A stretch of DNA of 14,156 nt from CAZSWS01 sp964610765 (GCA_964610765.1 CAZSWS010000069.1:1-14156), one strand, 5' to 3'. Positions 1 to 9,500 are shown, counted from the stretch's first letter. The notes: generated from the letters alone by a model not told the origin. Numbers and translations are program-made.

Positions 1-223
1 GAGCCTGATATGAGCCATTAGGTGTAGTAATTGTTTCAGTCGGCAGAAAATCACCTGTCACCTGTACCGATGAAGCACGAGGTGCATGAAAACGAAAAGT
101 AACTCGTTTATCCATACCAACCTCAGGCGAAACCAACGGACCTTTACCCCATATAGCCTCCTGTGCATGCACGTGAACCACTGCAAACAGCATTAGCCAA
201 ACAAATACCCTCATCTTTTTCAT
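1..223 (-). CDS. Putative carbohydrate esterase, N-terminal part (partial)
   Basis: Only the first 74 codons are in the window; the gene continues beyond position 1. The start is the ATG at 223; another ATG lies three codons in, and an ATG at 234 is ruled out because it meets a stop after four codons. Residues 1-20 form a type I signal peptide with likely cleavage after VHVHA, so the product is exported. Residues 21-74 (IWGKGPLVSPEV, VTFRFHAPRA, VQVTGDF) resemble the early-set, CBM48-like immunoglobulin-type domain that precedes the alpha/beta-hydrolase domain in Bacteroides family CE1 (feruloyl or acetyl-xylan) esterases. The catalytic domain is not visible, so the activity is inferred from this N-terminal domain alone. 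The gene starts 13 nt after the upstream stop, so it is probably the last visible gene of the PUL operon. A GH13-like protein with a CBM48 domain is a less likely alternative. Confidence 0.65.
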   Translation of the reverse strand, partial: MKKMRVFVWLMLFAVVHVHAQEAIWGKGPLVSPEVGMDKRVTFRFHAPRASSVQVTGDFLPTETITTPNGSYQA

Positions 224-236
224 ACTCTTTTCATTT

Positions 237-1649
237 TTATTTTTCTACTAACCTTTCTATAGCTGCTTTATTGCTATTGTTTTTACCTTTCATAAACTCT
301 GGAATATTATATGATCTATCATGTAATAGGTAATAAATGCTCTTTTTTTGTGGTAATATGAAAGGTTTGTCCATAGTACCGTTTTCATTAACATGAGCTA
401 TGTATGGGCGGGTATATAGACCATCTTCTCGTCTACTACTAAATATAACCCAACGTCCATTGGACGACCAAGAGTGGTAGCTTTCAGACTCTGTTGAGTT
501 TATGTTGTTAATATCAATATGTGTCTTATCTTGTAAATTATACATAACTAAATCAGCATCTTTATGCCAGATTGAGAAGTTCCCATACTGATGTTTTGTG
601 TAAAGCAAGAATTTTCCATCAGGTGATACTCGTGGAAATGATGCGCTGAAATCATTTTGAGATGCATGTACGATTGTATCAACATGCGTCGCAATCTTTT
701 TTTCTTCAAGATTAATATGTATTGAACATATATCGTATTTTACAGCTTTAATTGAATCAGGCATTCCAACAGGTTTTGCAGAGGAAAAATAGAGTGTTTT
801 TCCATCTGCGGAAAAATGTGGAAATGTTTCCCATGCATCCTTTGACATTAATATTGGAATGTTTAATAGCTCGCCGGTATTTGCATCCAAAATAACAATA
901 TCAGATGCATTATCCCATACCTCAATTCTATTTGGATCGGCAGAGTGAATCCCTTGGTATGTTTTATTAACAGAGAATGCAATATAGTTTCCTGATGGAT
1001 GCCAAGAAGGATACACTAGGGCTTGAATATCTTCACTAAAGTTTGTGTTGATTTTTTCAATAGTACCACCTTTGCCAATAATAGTACCATTTGGCTTTGG
1101 GCGTTTATGAAAGAGAAACTCTTCCGGATTTCCTTGATTGGTTGTATGACAATTTACACAGAACTGCTGGGACCCTTTGTTTTCATAAATAGCTGTTTCA
1201 TCATAAGATGCTAGTTCACGTTGATAAAGACCCATGAAATTCCAAACTTCATAACCTGGTGCTATAAGCCTATAGGTTATATAAGGGTCTATTGAGTCTT
1301 TTGATGTGTATATAGGAAATGATTCAAGAATTTCCCATTCCTTCTTTTTAATGCAAATATCAACGATAATTGTATCATTAGACATTAGTAGCTTATGCCA
1401 TTTTTGTATAGATGGAGAAACTTCTTTTCCTTTGACTGACATTGAATAATTAGGTGTGTGAAAAACAGTCTTAACTTCCTTCTCATCTGTCTGAATACGG
1501 AAAGAGAGAGGCGCTATGTTCTTAGGGATAGTGACCTCTCTATAGTCAGGATATACAAGTGATGTTGAAACTTGTTCAATGATGTTCTCAGACGTTTCTT
1601 TACAAGAATAAAGTAAGAGTAGAACGATTATAAATAAGTATTTTTTCAT
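237..1649 (-). CDS. PD40/TolB-like beta-propeller lipoprotein with a CxxCH haem motif
   Basis: A 470-residue protein of unknown function. The start is the ATG at 1649, not an upstream in-frame ATG at 1712, because 1649 gives a clean lipoprotein signal (MKKYLFIIV with lipobox LYSC, Cys16) and lies 5 nt after the upstream stop. Residues 17-160 form a region I do not recognise. A CVNCH motif follows at 164-168 (DNA 1160-1146), matching the CxxCH signature for covalent haem c attachment. After it come at least four WD40-like PD40 blades with the TolB pattern of P-x-x-SPDG-x-x-(I/L)-x-(F/Y): about 213-228 (SWHPSGNYIAFS), 276-291 (HFSADGKTLYFSS), 337-352 (RVSPDGKFLLYT) and 391-406 (SWSSNGRWVIFSS). 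Lipidation places it in the periplasm or on the outer membrane, where haem c attachment would be possible. The 5-nt gap to the membrane protein gene suggests coupled translation and joint function. Haem binding is inferred from a single motif. Confidence 0.85.
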   Translation of the reverse strand: MKKYLFIIVLLLLYSCKETSENIIEQVSTSLVYPDYREVTIPKNIAPLSFRIQTDEKEVKTVFHTPNYSMSVKGKEVSPSIQKWHKLLMSNDTIIVDICIKKKEWEILESFPIYTSKDSIDPYITYRLIAPGYEVWNFMGLYQRELASYDETAIYENKGSQQFCVNCHTTNQGNPEEFLFHKRPKPNGTIIGKGGTIEKINTNFSEDIQALVYPSWHPSGNYIAFSVNKTYQGIHSADPNRIEVWDNASDIVILDANTGELLNIPILMSKDAWETFPHFSADGKTLYFSSAKPVGMPDSIKAVKYDICSIHINLEEKKIATHVDTIVHASQNDFSASFPRVSPDGKFLLYTKHQYGNFSIWHKDADLVMYNLQDKTHIDINNINSTESESYHSWSSNGRWVIFSSRREDGLYTRPYIAHVNENGTMDKPFILPQKKSIYYLLHDRSYNIPEFMKGKNNSNKAAIERLVEK

Positions 1650-1654
1650 AAAAA

Positions 1655-3400
1655 CTATTTCGTGAAATGGTAATAAAACCAAAAGGTATGAGTGAAATAT
1701 ATTGAAAGCCATTCCTTTTGTTCATCAGTATTAGTAAATCCCTGATAAATGGATATATATCTTTCGAATTCTTCTTTTATTTGCTCCGGTATTTGATACT
1801 TATCTACTATGCTGGAATCAATCAGTGAGCATAATATAAGCCCTTCGTAGTAAGTATTAGATAGTTGTTTAATCTGAGTGTTTTCAAAATAAGAATTAAA
1901 ACACTGCAAATACCCCTCTAAATCTTTATTTAAAAGATAAGAACATAAAGCAAAATCTCTCAACTTTGTGTTTTCAGGATTTAACATAGCCAAAGCTAAT
2001 AAACTATTTTGTGCTAAAAGATGGCTTTCATTTTTTAAAGACATTCTCTTGCCAATATACTCAGGGTCATCATCTTTAGATTCAATGTTAGATAAGTAAC
2101 TAAACTGTTTATCAGCCCAATCTTTATAGAAAAAAGTAAGCTGCAAGTAGTTGATGTATTTTGCTGCAACTTGGAACTCTTGCTGTAATATATTCGTTCT
2201 TATCAGTGTCTTCATCGTTTCAGGAAATCCTTTGGTGGTAGAACTAACATTTCCTTCAAAAGCCAGTCGTTGAGCAAAAGCTATATCACCATAAAAGTAG
2301 CTGACTCTTTGTGATACAAAAGCTGTATAAATACTTCTATCCCAAGGTGCAAATAATCCGTATGAACCATTTTGTGTATAGGCGAATAAAGAATCGGCTA
2401 AAATGCCCTTTTCAGCCAATGCGAGATTTTGATAGTTTAAAGTGATTGGTGTTTCTTGTGGATGTTCTTTACAGAACTTAAGCAAGTCATCCCAATTGTT
2501 GTTGATTGCATAATAGTGCAATCTTTTAAAATCCATAGATTTTTTATCTTCATGTTTGGGTAAGATTAAAAGAATAGCAGTGATAATTATTATTATTTGC
2601 AAAGTGAACATAAAAGCGTTACTTCTAATTTTTAAAACTAGCTTGTTTAGAAGAGGGGTGCTTAGTATGGCTATAATTAATAAAACCCAAGATGCATACG
2701 CTGTCCAGTCCGGACTAATTTGAGAAGAGAAAACTCCATCCGGAAGAATATATTGACGAAACAAGTTATCTCCTCCAAACTCATAAACTAAATATCCAAA
2801 AACTAATGCAATAAATAAGAATAATAAAGTTTTTCCTTTATTAAAGCCTTTATTAATCAATTCCATACAGAATAGTGCAACTAGAAATAATGATTGAAAA
2901 GGAGCAGCTATCCAAAATAAAATAATAGCTAAGATGACAGCAAATATTAATCTTTGAAGAAAGGAGCTTTTGATTAATCGTTTATAAATAAGAAGAGCTG
3001 TGACACATAATAAGAATCCAAAGATTCCTCTTATGTAATAGTTGATGTCTAAGAGGTTTATAAATAAAAAGAACGGAATAAGGAATTCAAAACAAACGAT
3101 TGAGTTTTGCTCTTTTTTGTTTTTAAATAGTATATGTAGTAAAACCCCAATAAGAAGTAGTAAGAAACTTATTAAAAAGCTTCCGATAAAATTAAATTTG
3201 AAAAATTGGATGCAAAATTGGGTTAAATACTCCATGGTTCCTCCCGGAGTAGATAGTAAAATGAGGGCATATTCTTTTTCAAAAATGAATAGCTGATGCT
3301 GTTCTAAAAAGAATAAATGGTATGAGTATCTAAAAACTAAGAGAGTCCAACAAAGAAGAACTCCAGCTAAACCCAATCCATACATTTGCTTGTTTTTCAT
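1655..3400 (-). CDS. Polytopic membrane protein, DUF6057-like, with TPR-like C-terminal half
   Basis: A 581-residue protein when started at the ATG at 3400 (MKNKQMYG). The frame stays open upstream to a TTG at 3451, but that codon lies inside a perfect inverted repeat and is an unlikely start. The first 290 or so residues hold about eight or nine hydrophobic segments, for example YGLGLAGVLLCWTLLVF near the start, FLISFLLLLIGVLLHILF, FLQRLIFAVILAIILFWIAA, WVLLIIAILSTPLL and IIIIITAILLILP, so it is an inner-membrane protein. The remaining 290 residues are soluble and helical with a TPR-like look (LHYYAINNNWDDLLKFCKEH, NYQNLALAEKGILADSLF). I recognise the overall form as the Bacteroidales DUF6057 family, whose function is unknown to me. 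A hand count over 2641-2940 gives about 32% G+C, partly because membrane segments use AT-rich codons. It follows the hairpin at 3442-3487 and is coupled to the haem-motif propeller gene downstream. Confidence 0.85.
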   Translation of the reverse strand: MKNKQMYGLGLAGVLLCWTLLVFRYSYHLFFLEQHQLFIFEKEYALILLSTPGGTMEYLTQFCIQFFKFNFIGSFLISFLLLLIGVLLHILFKNKKEQNSIVCFEFLIPFFLFINLLDINYYIRGIFGFLLCVTALLIYKRLIKSSFLQRLIFAVILAIILFWIAAPFQSLFLVALFCMELINKGFNKGKTLLFLFIALVFGYLVYEFGGDNLFRQYILPDGVFSSQISPDWTAYASWVLLIIAILSTPLLNKLVLKIRSNAFMFTLQIIIIITAILLILPKHEDKKSMDFKRLHYYAINNNWDDLLKFCKEHPQETPITLNYQNLALAEKGILADSLFAYTQNGSYGLFAPWDRSIYTAFVSQRVSYFYGDIAFAQRLAFEGNVSSTTKGFPETMKTLIRTNILQQEFQVAAKYINYLQLTFFYKDWADKQFSYLSNIESKDDDPEYIGKRMSLKNESHLLAQNSLLALAMLNPENTKLRDFALCSYLLNKDLEGYLQCFNSYFENTQIKQLSNTYYEGLILCSLIDSSIVDKYQIPEQIKEEFERYISIYQGFTNTDEQKEWLSIYFTHTFWFYYHFTK

Positions 3401-3441
3401 CCAGTCATATTTAAGAGCTAAAGCGATGCTAATATAAAAGA

Positions 3442-3487
3442 TTATTCCCAATCAGTCAATAAAAAAGAGAAGACTGATTGGGAATAA
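3442..3487 (-). terminator. Perfect 16-bp inverted repeat; possible attenuating or processing hairpin inside the operon
   Basis: The arms at 3442-3457 and 3472-3487 are exact reverse complements over 16 bp, with a 14-nt A-rich loop on the plus strand. The hairpin lies in the 118-nt gap between the DUF1735-like gene stop (3519) and the DUF6057-like start (3400). Read on the minus strand the stem is followed by TCTTTTATATT, only moderately T-rich; on the plus strand no T-run follows. A partial terminator that lowers expression of the distal genes, or an RNA-processing and stability element protecting the susCD message, both fit. A complete terminator seems less likely because no promoter was recognised downstream of it. 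Confidence 0.6.
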
Positions 3488-3518
3488 AACTAAATTAAAG
3501 ATAAAAAGTTATCTGTTG

Positions 3519-4502
3519 TTACCATTCGATAGCTTGATCTTCATCCGGTATTTGCGTGTTGATTTTTCGCTCCATGGTCATGCTACCCTTAACTGTAAAG
3601 CTGATGATTTTACCGGGAGCTGTTGTGTAATCATCAAATTCATACTGTAAATTCAATGTTACGTACCTATGTAATAAGTACGGGAGTGTTTCATTCATTC
3701 GTTCTGCCACTAAATACCTAGGAGTGCCTATCACTTTAAGATTAATATTGGGATCCTCAGCTGTTAGTGTTAATGTACCATCTTTGTTAAATTGTGCTTT
3801 AATCTTATAGCATCTCCGTTCAAGTAGGTTTTCGTCTTGTACGCCAGCATAAAAAAAGATAGTATTATCATCTACAACAAAAGCAGTACGAGTATTAATG
3901 GTCATGGGGTCTGCTTCAATACCTCTAAAGTAAACATTCATAGTGGTGGACGAGTAAACTCCTGAGTAATCATTAAAAGGAATAACACGCAAAATAGCTT
4001 TTCTATAGTTTTTTCTAGGATTAGCCAAATAGTCAAAAGAAGAGTCGTCTAAAATAGTCAGTGGTAGCACCCATTTATCGACTAAATCAATGTTCCCAAA
4101 TGAAAAGTCTATGTCCATTAAAGAAACATCTTCACCACCTGGAATTTGGACTGTTTCAGGAAAAGTGTATTGGTCATCTCTTAATACTTGATAATATAAA
4201 TCTTTTCGTAAATTGTAATGTTCTTTGTTTATATTAGCTAGGGTATCCAAATCCAGTCCGATATGTGCATTTATTGTATTTCTGTGTGTAGTAGACCCAC
4301 TAACGATAATTGGCAGCTTATAAGTGACTATTCCTTCCGGTTTATACCGAACATATATATCTGTAGTACCAGTTGAAAGATTTAATGGGGCCTTAAAAGA
4401 TGCATAGTGAGTAAATTGTTCATCTTTCCATTCCTTGTTGCAAGCGATACATAATAATAGTACTCCTATTATTATCAATAATTTATATATTGTATTTTTC
4501 AT
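3519..4502 (-). CDS. Surface glycan-binding-type lipoprotein with DUF1735-like N-terminal domain
   Basis: A 327-residue lipoprotein encoded directly after susD. The start is the ATG at 4502, giving a signal peptide (KLLIIIGVLLLCIAC) with the lipobox Cys at 21 and a 10-nt gap after the susD stop. An in-frame TTG at 4520 would overlap susD and is less likely. Residues of roughly 40-155 carry the pattern of the BT_3987-type N-terminal domain (DUF1735): YKLPIIVSGSTTHR, HIGLDLDTLANINKEHY, then WVLPLTILDD. The C-terminal half (YSGVYSSTTMNVYF onward, alternating beta-strand pattern) resembles the DUF4361 or DUF4973 partner domains of such proteins; which one cannot be settled by eye. No glycosidase catalytic motif is seen. 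By position and lipidation it is probably an outer-surface, SusE-like glycan-binding protein that helps SusD capture substrate. Confidence 0.85.
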   Translation of the reverse strand: MKNTIYKLLIIIGVLLLCIACNKEWKDEQFTHYASFKAPLNLSTGTTDIYVRYKPEGIVTYKLPIIVSGSTTHRNTINAHIGLDLDTLANINKEHYNLRKDLYYQVLRDDQYTFPETVQIPGGEDVSLMDIDFSFGNIDLVDKWVLPLTILDDSSFDYLANPRKNYRKAILRVIPFNDYSGVYSSTTMNVYFRGIEADPMTINTRTAFVVDDNTIFFYAGVQDENLLERRCYKIKAQFNKDGTLTLTAEDPNINLKVIGTPRYLVAERMNETLPYLLHRYVTLNLQYEFDDYTTAPGKIISFTVKGSMTMERKINTQIPDEDQAIEW

Positions 4503-4512
4503 TTTCTTTAAT

Positions 4513-6555
4513 TTAATCAAATGTATCCCAACCTGGATTTTGCGTTAAACGTATATTCCGTTTTAATTCGGATTTTTCTATAGGGAAAAAATAGGTTTTT
4601 TCTGTAAAGTTCGTAGGTAAGAAAGTAACAGCAGTGGGTATATGAAATAAGTCTGCTAGAGCTTTAGTCATTAATGTATTACATCCCCAAATAGCCATAG
4701 ATTCTTCTGTAGCCGCATCTTTCCATCGTCTCAGATCGTAGTATCGATGTCCTGCTTCTGCGAAAAATTCAATTTGGCGTTCCCGCTTCAATAGTTCACG
4801 GAATTTATCTTTATTAACGTAAGCTTCATTCGGGAAATCCGGTATGCCTGCACGAATACGTACTGGGTGAATACCCTTTTCCAGTTCTTTTATATCTCTA
4901 CTAATTGTATAATTTTTTACTCCATCCCAAGAAGGTATTTGATAGGATGCGTCCAATTCATTTAACGCCTCGGCATAACTAAGTAGAATGTCAGCATATC
5001 GTAAATCTGTAGGAATCTTAGCAGTAATATAGCCATTTTCAGTGTCTTCATTTGAGTCTAAAGGATGGACGTATTTTTTGATGCCAATTCCGGTCATTTG
5101 CCAGTTGACTGTGTTGTTGCGACCATCTTGTGAGCCACGGTAATACCAGATTTGTTGGTTACGACGATCTTCCAATCTAATGCTTTGGAAATGCCACAAA
5201 CTGCCATTAAAACCAATAGAAGCATAAAAGCGCGGCTCACGATTGGCATATTGTAAAGAAACACCTTCACCTAGTGGTTTGTATTTTCCTGCCTCAATAT
5301 CTTCTTTACTAACATATCCGCTCAATCGCTCGCTACCATCTCCACGTCCTATTTCTTTATCTTTTCCTGGTGCATCACTTCCATCGACCATATAGTAGGC
5401 ATCGACCTGTTTTTGTGTAGTTCCATGACAGTTCCAGCCCTTTGTATAACGTGGCAATTGATGTGTAACCATGTCAACTATACCACCACCTTCTTGGTTC
5501 TGTCCGTGTGTATACATTAATTCAGGATTCCCATCTGCTGTTAATGCTCCATTAAATAAAGAACGATAAGATTCGAATGGATCTATATTAGCATATCCGT
5601 TCGGCCAATCCTTTGTTGAAAATTCTCCATCGTCAAATGGTTTAATTGTAGGTGGATAAATTATATCGCCAGTACTCCTTGAATTGGCTACGTATAGTTC
5701 ATACTGATTCAATTCCATGACATCTTTAGCTGCAGCTGCTGCTTTTGCCCATTTTTCTTCATTATATTCAGCTGAAAGCAGCCGTTTTCCTGTGTGATCT
5801 ATTAAACGATTGGCGTAGTCGCTTTGATCTCCATTCATCAAAGGACTAGCAGCATAGAGATAGGCCTTAGCGCGCATGCCAAGAGCGGCTCCCCTTGTTG
5901 GTCGTCCTATAGTTCGTAATTCACGTTTTAAAGGTAGGTCTTTAGCTGCTAATGCCATTTCAGTTGCAATAAACTCTACACATTCTTCATATGAGCTTCT
6001 TGGTATAGCTAGTTCATCATAAGGGACATTTTGATCCATTTCTTCATCCCCTAATAAGGGAATAGGACCGAACTTACGTACCAATGTCCAGTATAGATAA
6101 GCACGAGCAAATCGAGCTTGTGCTTTATAATCTGCAATTTCTTCGGAATTCATTTCTTCATTCATGTAGATATACTTCATGAAAATAGTCGCTTTATTTA
6201 TTCCCTTATAGCAATCCATCCAAGAAGTATAGATTTGATTGTTGAATTGACCGAGCTGATAGTCTCCATTCTTTAATTGGTAATAATGTGTACCAGGTCC
6301 CCCCCCCCAGTCTGTATAAAACATATCATCGGAAGCAAACATAGTTATAACAGAGCCTTTTGAGGCTATCTCTTGATTGAATTTAGTTGTATGAAAATAT
6401 ATATCAGCTAACCAACGCTCAGAATAGTTCTTACTTTTAAATACTTTATCAAAGGTGATTCGGTCGTTAAAAAAACGTTCGGAATCTAAGAAATTTGCAC
6501 ATGAACTTAAAAAAAGGCACAAACTAAATATAAAACATATATATATTTTTTTCAT
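4513..6555 (-). CDS. susD: SusD/RagB-family outer-membrane glycan-binding lipoprotein
   Basis: A 680-residue SusD homologue, the lid of the SusCD transporter at the cell surface. The start at 6555 gives a signal ending in lipobox LSSC with Cys19, 11 nt after the susC stop. SusD hallmarks are visible: the TPR-helix motif ARFARAYLYWTLVRKFGPIP around residues 145-168, with QARFARAYLY and the following PLL segment, and the C-terminal signature RERQIEFFAEAGHRYYDLRRW at about 591-611. The length is on the large side for the family (commonly about 500-600), so extra loops are likely. Residues 83-86 (WGGG) are encoded by a run of ten G at 6308-6299. A one-base change in that run truncates the protein early (see the repeat entry and findings). 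The annotated frame is intact in this copy. The specific glycan cannot be read from sequence; the symbol is given by family, not as an assigned orthologue of starch SusD. Confidence 0.95.
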   Translation of the reverse strand: MKKIYICFIFSLCLFLSSCANFLDSERFFNDRITFDKVFKSKNYSERWLADIYFHTTKFNQEIASKGSVITMFASDDMFYTDWGGGPGTHYYQLKNGDYQLGQFNNQIYTSWMDCYKGINKATIFMKYIYMNEEMNSEEIADYKAQARFARAYLYWTLVRKFGPIPLLGDEEMDQNVPYDELAIPRSSYEECVEFIATEMALAAKDLPLKRELRTIGRPTRGAALGMRAKAYLYAASPLMNGDQSDYANRLIDHTGKRLLSAEYNEEKWAKAAAAAKDVMELNQYELYVANSRSTGDIIYPPTIKPFDDGEFSTKDWPNGYANIDPFESYRSLFNGALTADGNPELMYTHGQNQEGGGIVDMVTHQLPRYTKGWNCHGTTQKQVDAYYMVDGSDAPGKDKEIGRGDGSERLSGYVSKEDIEAGKYKPLGEGVSLQYANREPRFYASIGFNGSLWHFQSIRLEDRRNQQIWYYRGSQDGRNNTVNWQMTGIGIKKYVHPLDSNEDTENGYITAKIPTDLRYADILLSYAEALNELDASYQIPSWDGVKNYTISRDIKELEKGIHPVRIRAGIPDFPNEAYVNKDKFRELLKRERQIEFFAEAGHRYYDLRRWKDAATEESMAIWGCNTLMTKALADLFHIPTAVTFLPTNFTEKTYFFPIEKSELKRNIRLTQNPGWDTFD
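6299..6308 (-). repeat. G10 homopolymer tract inside susD (candidate phase-variable site)
   Basis: Ten C on the plus strand (6299-6308) read as ten G on the coding strand, spanning the codons TGG GGG GGG GGA for Trp83-Gly86. It is the longest G or C run I saw in the window. I translated the two neighbouring frames: losing one G gives a stop after residue 93, and gaining one G gives a stop after residue 116. The tract is therefore placed where slipped-strand mispairing would switch SusD off. Switching itself is an inference. Confidence 0.9.
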
Positions 6556-6566
6556 TGTTATATCAA

Positions 6567-9500
6567 TTAGAAGTTAATATTTAACCCTAAGGTAATAGAC
6601 TTAGTAATGGGGTAAACACTCCCATCTGAGCTACCTAGCTCAGGATCCCAAGACTTAAAGCTAGACCAAGTAAAAAGATTTGATCCTGTTGCGAAAAAAC
6701 GGATGTTGTTTATGTGAAATCGGCTTGTGATTCTTTTGGGTATTGTATAGCCTAATTCAACAGTTTTTATCCGCAAATAAGAACCATTACGTAACCATAA
6801 AGTTGACTCTTGAAAGTTGTTGTCATTCCAACCATATTGTAGTCTTGGGTATTTCGCATTTGTATTTTCCGTTTTCTCACTTCCAGATATATCTTTTGAA
6901 ATCCAGTAATTCCCCGGTACATCGGTTAAAATATTACCCCATTTCCCTTCACTAAAAGGTTTGGCTGTAGCCCCACCAATGTAGAACGATGATCTGCCGG
7001 CTCCTTGGAAGTGTATGTTTATATCTAACCCTTTCCAGCTAGCAGAAGTTGCGAACCCATAGATGAAGTTGGGTTTGTCTGTTGCCCCAATAGCAACACG
7101 GTCATTCCAATCAATAACTCCATCTCCATTTACGTCTTTGTATTTCACATCACCGGGTTGTACTCTTCCATAGTTTTGTTTAGGACTATTTCGAATATCA
7201 TCATAGTCTTTAAATAAGCCTAAAGCAATCAGCCCCTTTTTCTGACCGTGGCGATATCCTTTGTCTTGTTGGTAAGCATAAACATTATTTTCTTCATCTT
7301 TTTCCAAAACTTCATTTTTGCTTAAAGTCATATTGGCGCGAAACTCTAATTTTACTTCACCGATACTGGGCTTAAAAGCAACATTTCCATCTACACCACT
7401 AGTTCGTACGCTTCCTACATTTCCAAAAGGATTGGTGTCAAAAATAGCTGTTTGAGGAAGGTAGTGACGACGCATGAATATTCCATCTCGTTGTTCGTGA
7501 AAATAGTCTACTGTTAAATAGAATTTATCTTTGAATAAAGATAAATCGATTCCTACATCGTGTTTTTTAGCAACCTCCCAAGTCATGTTATTAGAACTAG
7601 GTTGTATATATCTAAGGACCTGATATGAATTGCTGAAATTGTAGTCTCCCCAGTTATACCAATGATCGGCAGAATTAATTGTGTATAAATAAGGAAATCG
7701 GATTTCATTGCTACCTTCTTTCATAAGATCATTACCAACCTTCCCCCAGGAGTATCGAATCTTAAACATATTCATCCACACCATGTCTTTAAATATAGGT
7801 TCTTCGGCGATATTCCATGCACCGGAAACAGCCGGAAAAAAACCGTACTGATGTCCTAAAGCGAAGTTTTCTGAGCCGTTATAACCAAAGTTAAAGTTGA
7901 TAAAGTAACGATTATTCCAGTTATAGGCGATACGACCTGCAACACCTCTATGTCTTTTAGGGATAGCGTTTATCACATCACCTCCCACGTTTTGAGTTTT
8001 TATTTCAGAATCTTGAGTGTATTTCAGAGTGCTACTTACATTGTGGGAATTAAACTGCCGATTATAGTGCAACTCTGCTTCAAAAAACTCTCTTCGTTTA
8101 CCGTTACTTCCAGCTGTCTGCTGCATTTCTACTGGAGTGGTTACACGTTTAAATACAATCTCACCATCTTGGTCTCTAAAACGTTCAGCTCTCCAAACTT
8201 CAGGAAGCTTTACACGGCGTATTTCATTTTCATTATAAGTGTCGAATCCAAAACGACCAATGAAACTCAAGCCTTTTGTTATGAAGTCTAAGCTTTGCTC
8301 TAGTGTAGCATTTGTTGTTGTTTCATTCCACCATTTTTCACGATAGCCGGTTTGTGTAGCCAATACCCAGGGATTCATTTGAAAGCTAATTAAATCTCCA
8401 TCATCGGATTTAGCAAATCCGTAGGCAGGAATATAACCATTTGAATATATAACTGGACTAGCAACCGGATTATACCCCATGATGGATTTCCAAATATCGT
8501 GCCCCCAAGCGCCTGGCTCATTTTGTTTTCTTAGAATACCAGAAAAGTCAACTCTGAGTAAGGTTGTTTTAGTAACATTGATATCTGCATTCATACGATA
8601 ATTCCAGCGATGATGACTTGCATTGGTTTTATAATCTTTTTTCAAACTTTCATCTGTTTTATACATCCCTTCATCTGTTACATACCCAGCTGATACATAG
8701 TATCTAGCATTAGATCCTCCACCAGCTAGGTTGAGTGTGGCTTTATAGCTCCAAGCCCCATCTTTCAATAATAGGTTTTTCCAGTTGACATTGGGTAAAA
8801 GATCTGGGTCAAGTCCCATGCGAAGAATTTCTAGTTCTTGATCTAAAAATATAGGCTCCTCATTTCTTGTTGTTCGAGCTTGATTCATCATAGAAGCGTA
8901 AGTATGACCATCAACGAACTCGGGAGTGAAAGTACGGGTGTTATAAATAGTCTCAACTTTAGCATCAATATTGATTTTACCTTCTTTTCCTCGTTTTGTG
9001 GTTATTAATACAACGCCATTGGCTCCTCGAGAGCCATAAATAGCTGTTTCTGAAGCGTCTTTTAGTACAGAGAACGTTTCAATATCTTCTATATTTAGTT
9101 GAGACATATCACGTTCAAAACCATCGACTAGAACCAAGGCACTACTCCCTGCACCAAATGTGGAAATTCCCCGAATCCAGAATTCAGATACATTATTTCC
9201 AGGCTGTCCAGATGTTTGTCGAGCTAAGATGCCAGGTACATTACCTGCTAATGCATTGATAATACTTCCAGTAGGAGTTGCTTTCAAATCATCTACATTC
9301 ACAGTGGAAACAGCCCCAGTTACTGTCAGCTTTTTTTGTGCTCCTGTAGCTGTAATTACCACCTCATCAATTGTATGTACACTGGTCTCTTTCATTACAA
9401 TGTTTACAACTCTTTGTTCTTTTATTAAAACTTCTTGAGGTTCATATCCTAGATAGGAAAATACTAGCCGGTTATAAGCTTCCATGCGAATTCTGTATTT

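Noticed and set aside
1650..1712. Upstream ATG at 1712 giving a 491-residue form of the PD40 lipoprotein
   Set aside because: The extra 21 residues overlap the end of the membrane protein gene and would hide the clean lipoprotein signal that begins at 1649.
3401..3451. TTG at 3451 as start of the DUF6057-like gene
   Set aside because: It is a weak start codon inside the inverted repeat; the ATG at 3400 gives a normal N-terminus followed by the first membrane segment.
4503..4520. TTG at 4520 as start of the DUF1735-like lipoprotein
   Set aside because: It overlaps susD, whereas the ATG at 4502 starts a standard lipoprotein signal 10 nt after the susD stop.
7950..8291. 113-codon plus-strand ORF within susC
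   Set aside because: Antisense to the SusC barrel, low-complexity hydrophobic and Ser-rich translation with no family resemblance.
9160..9438. 92-codon plus-strand ORF within susC
   Set aside because: It is antisense to the conserved SusC plug and has no recognisable features; susC clearly occupies this stretch.
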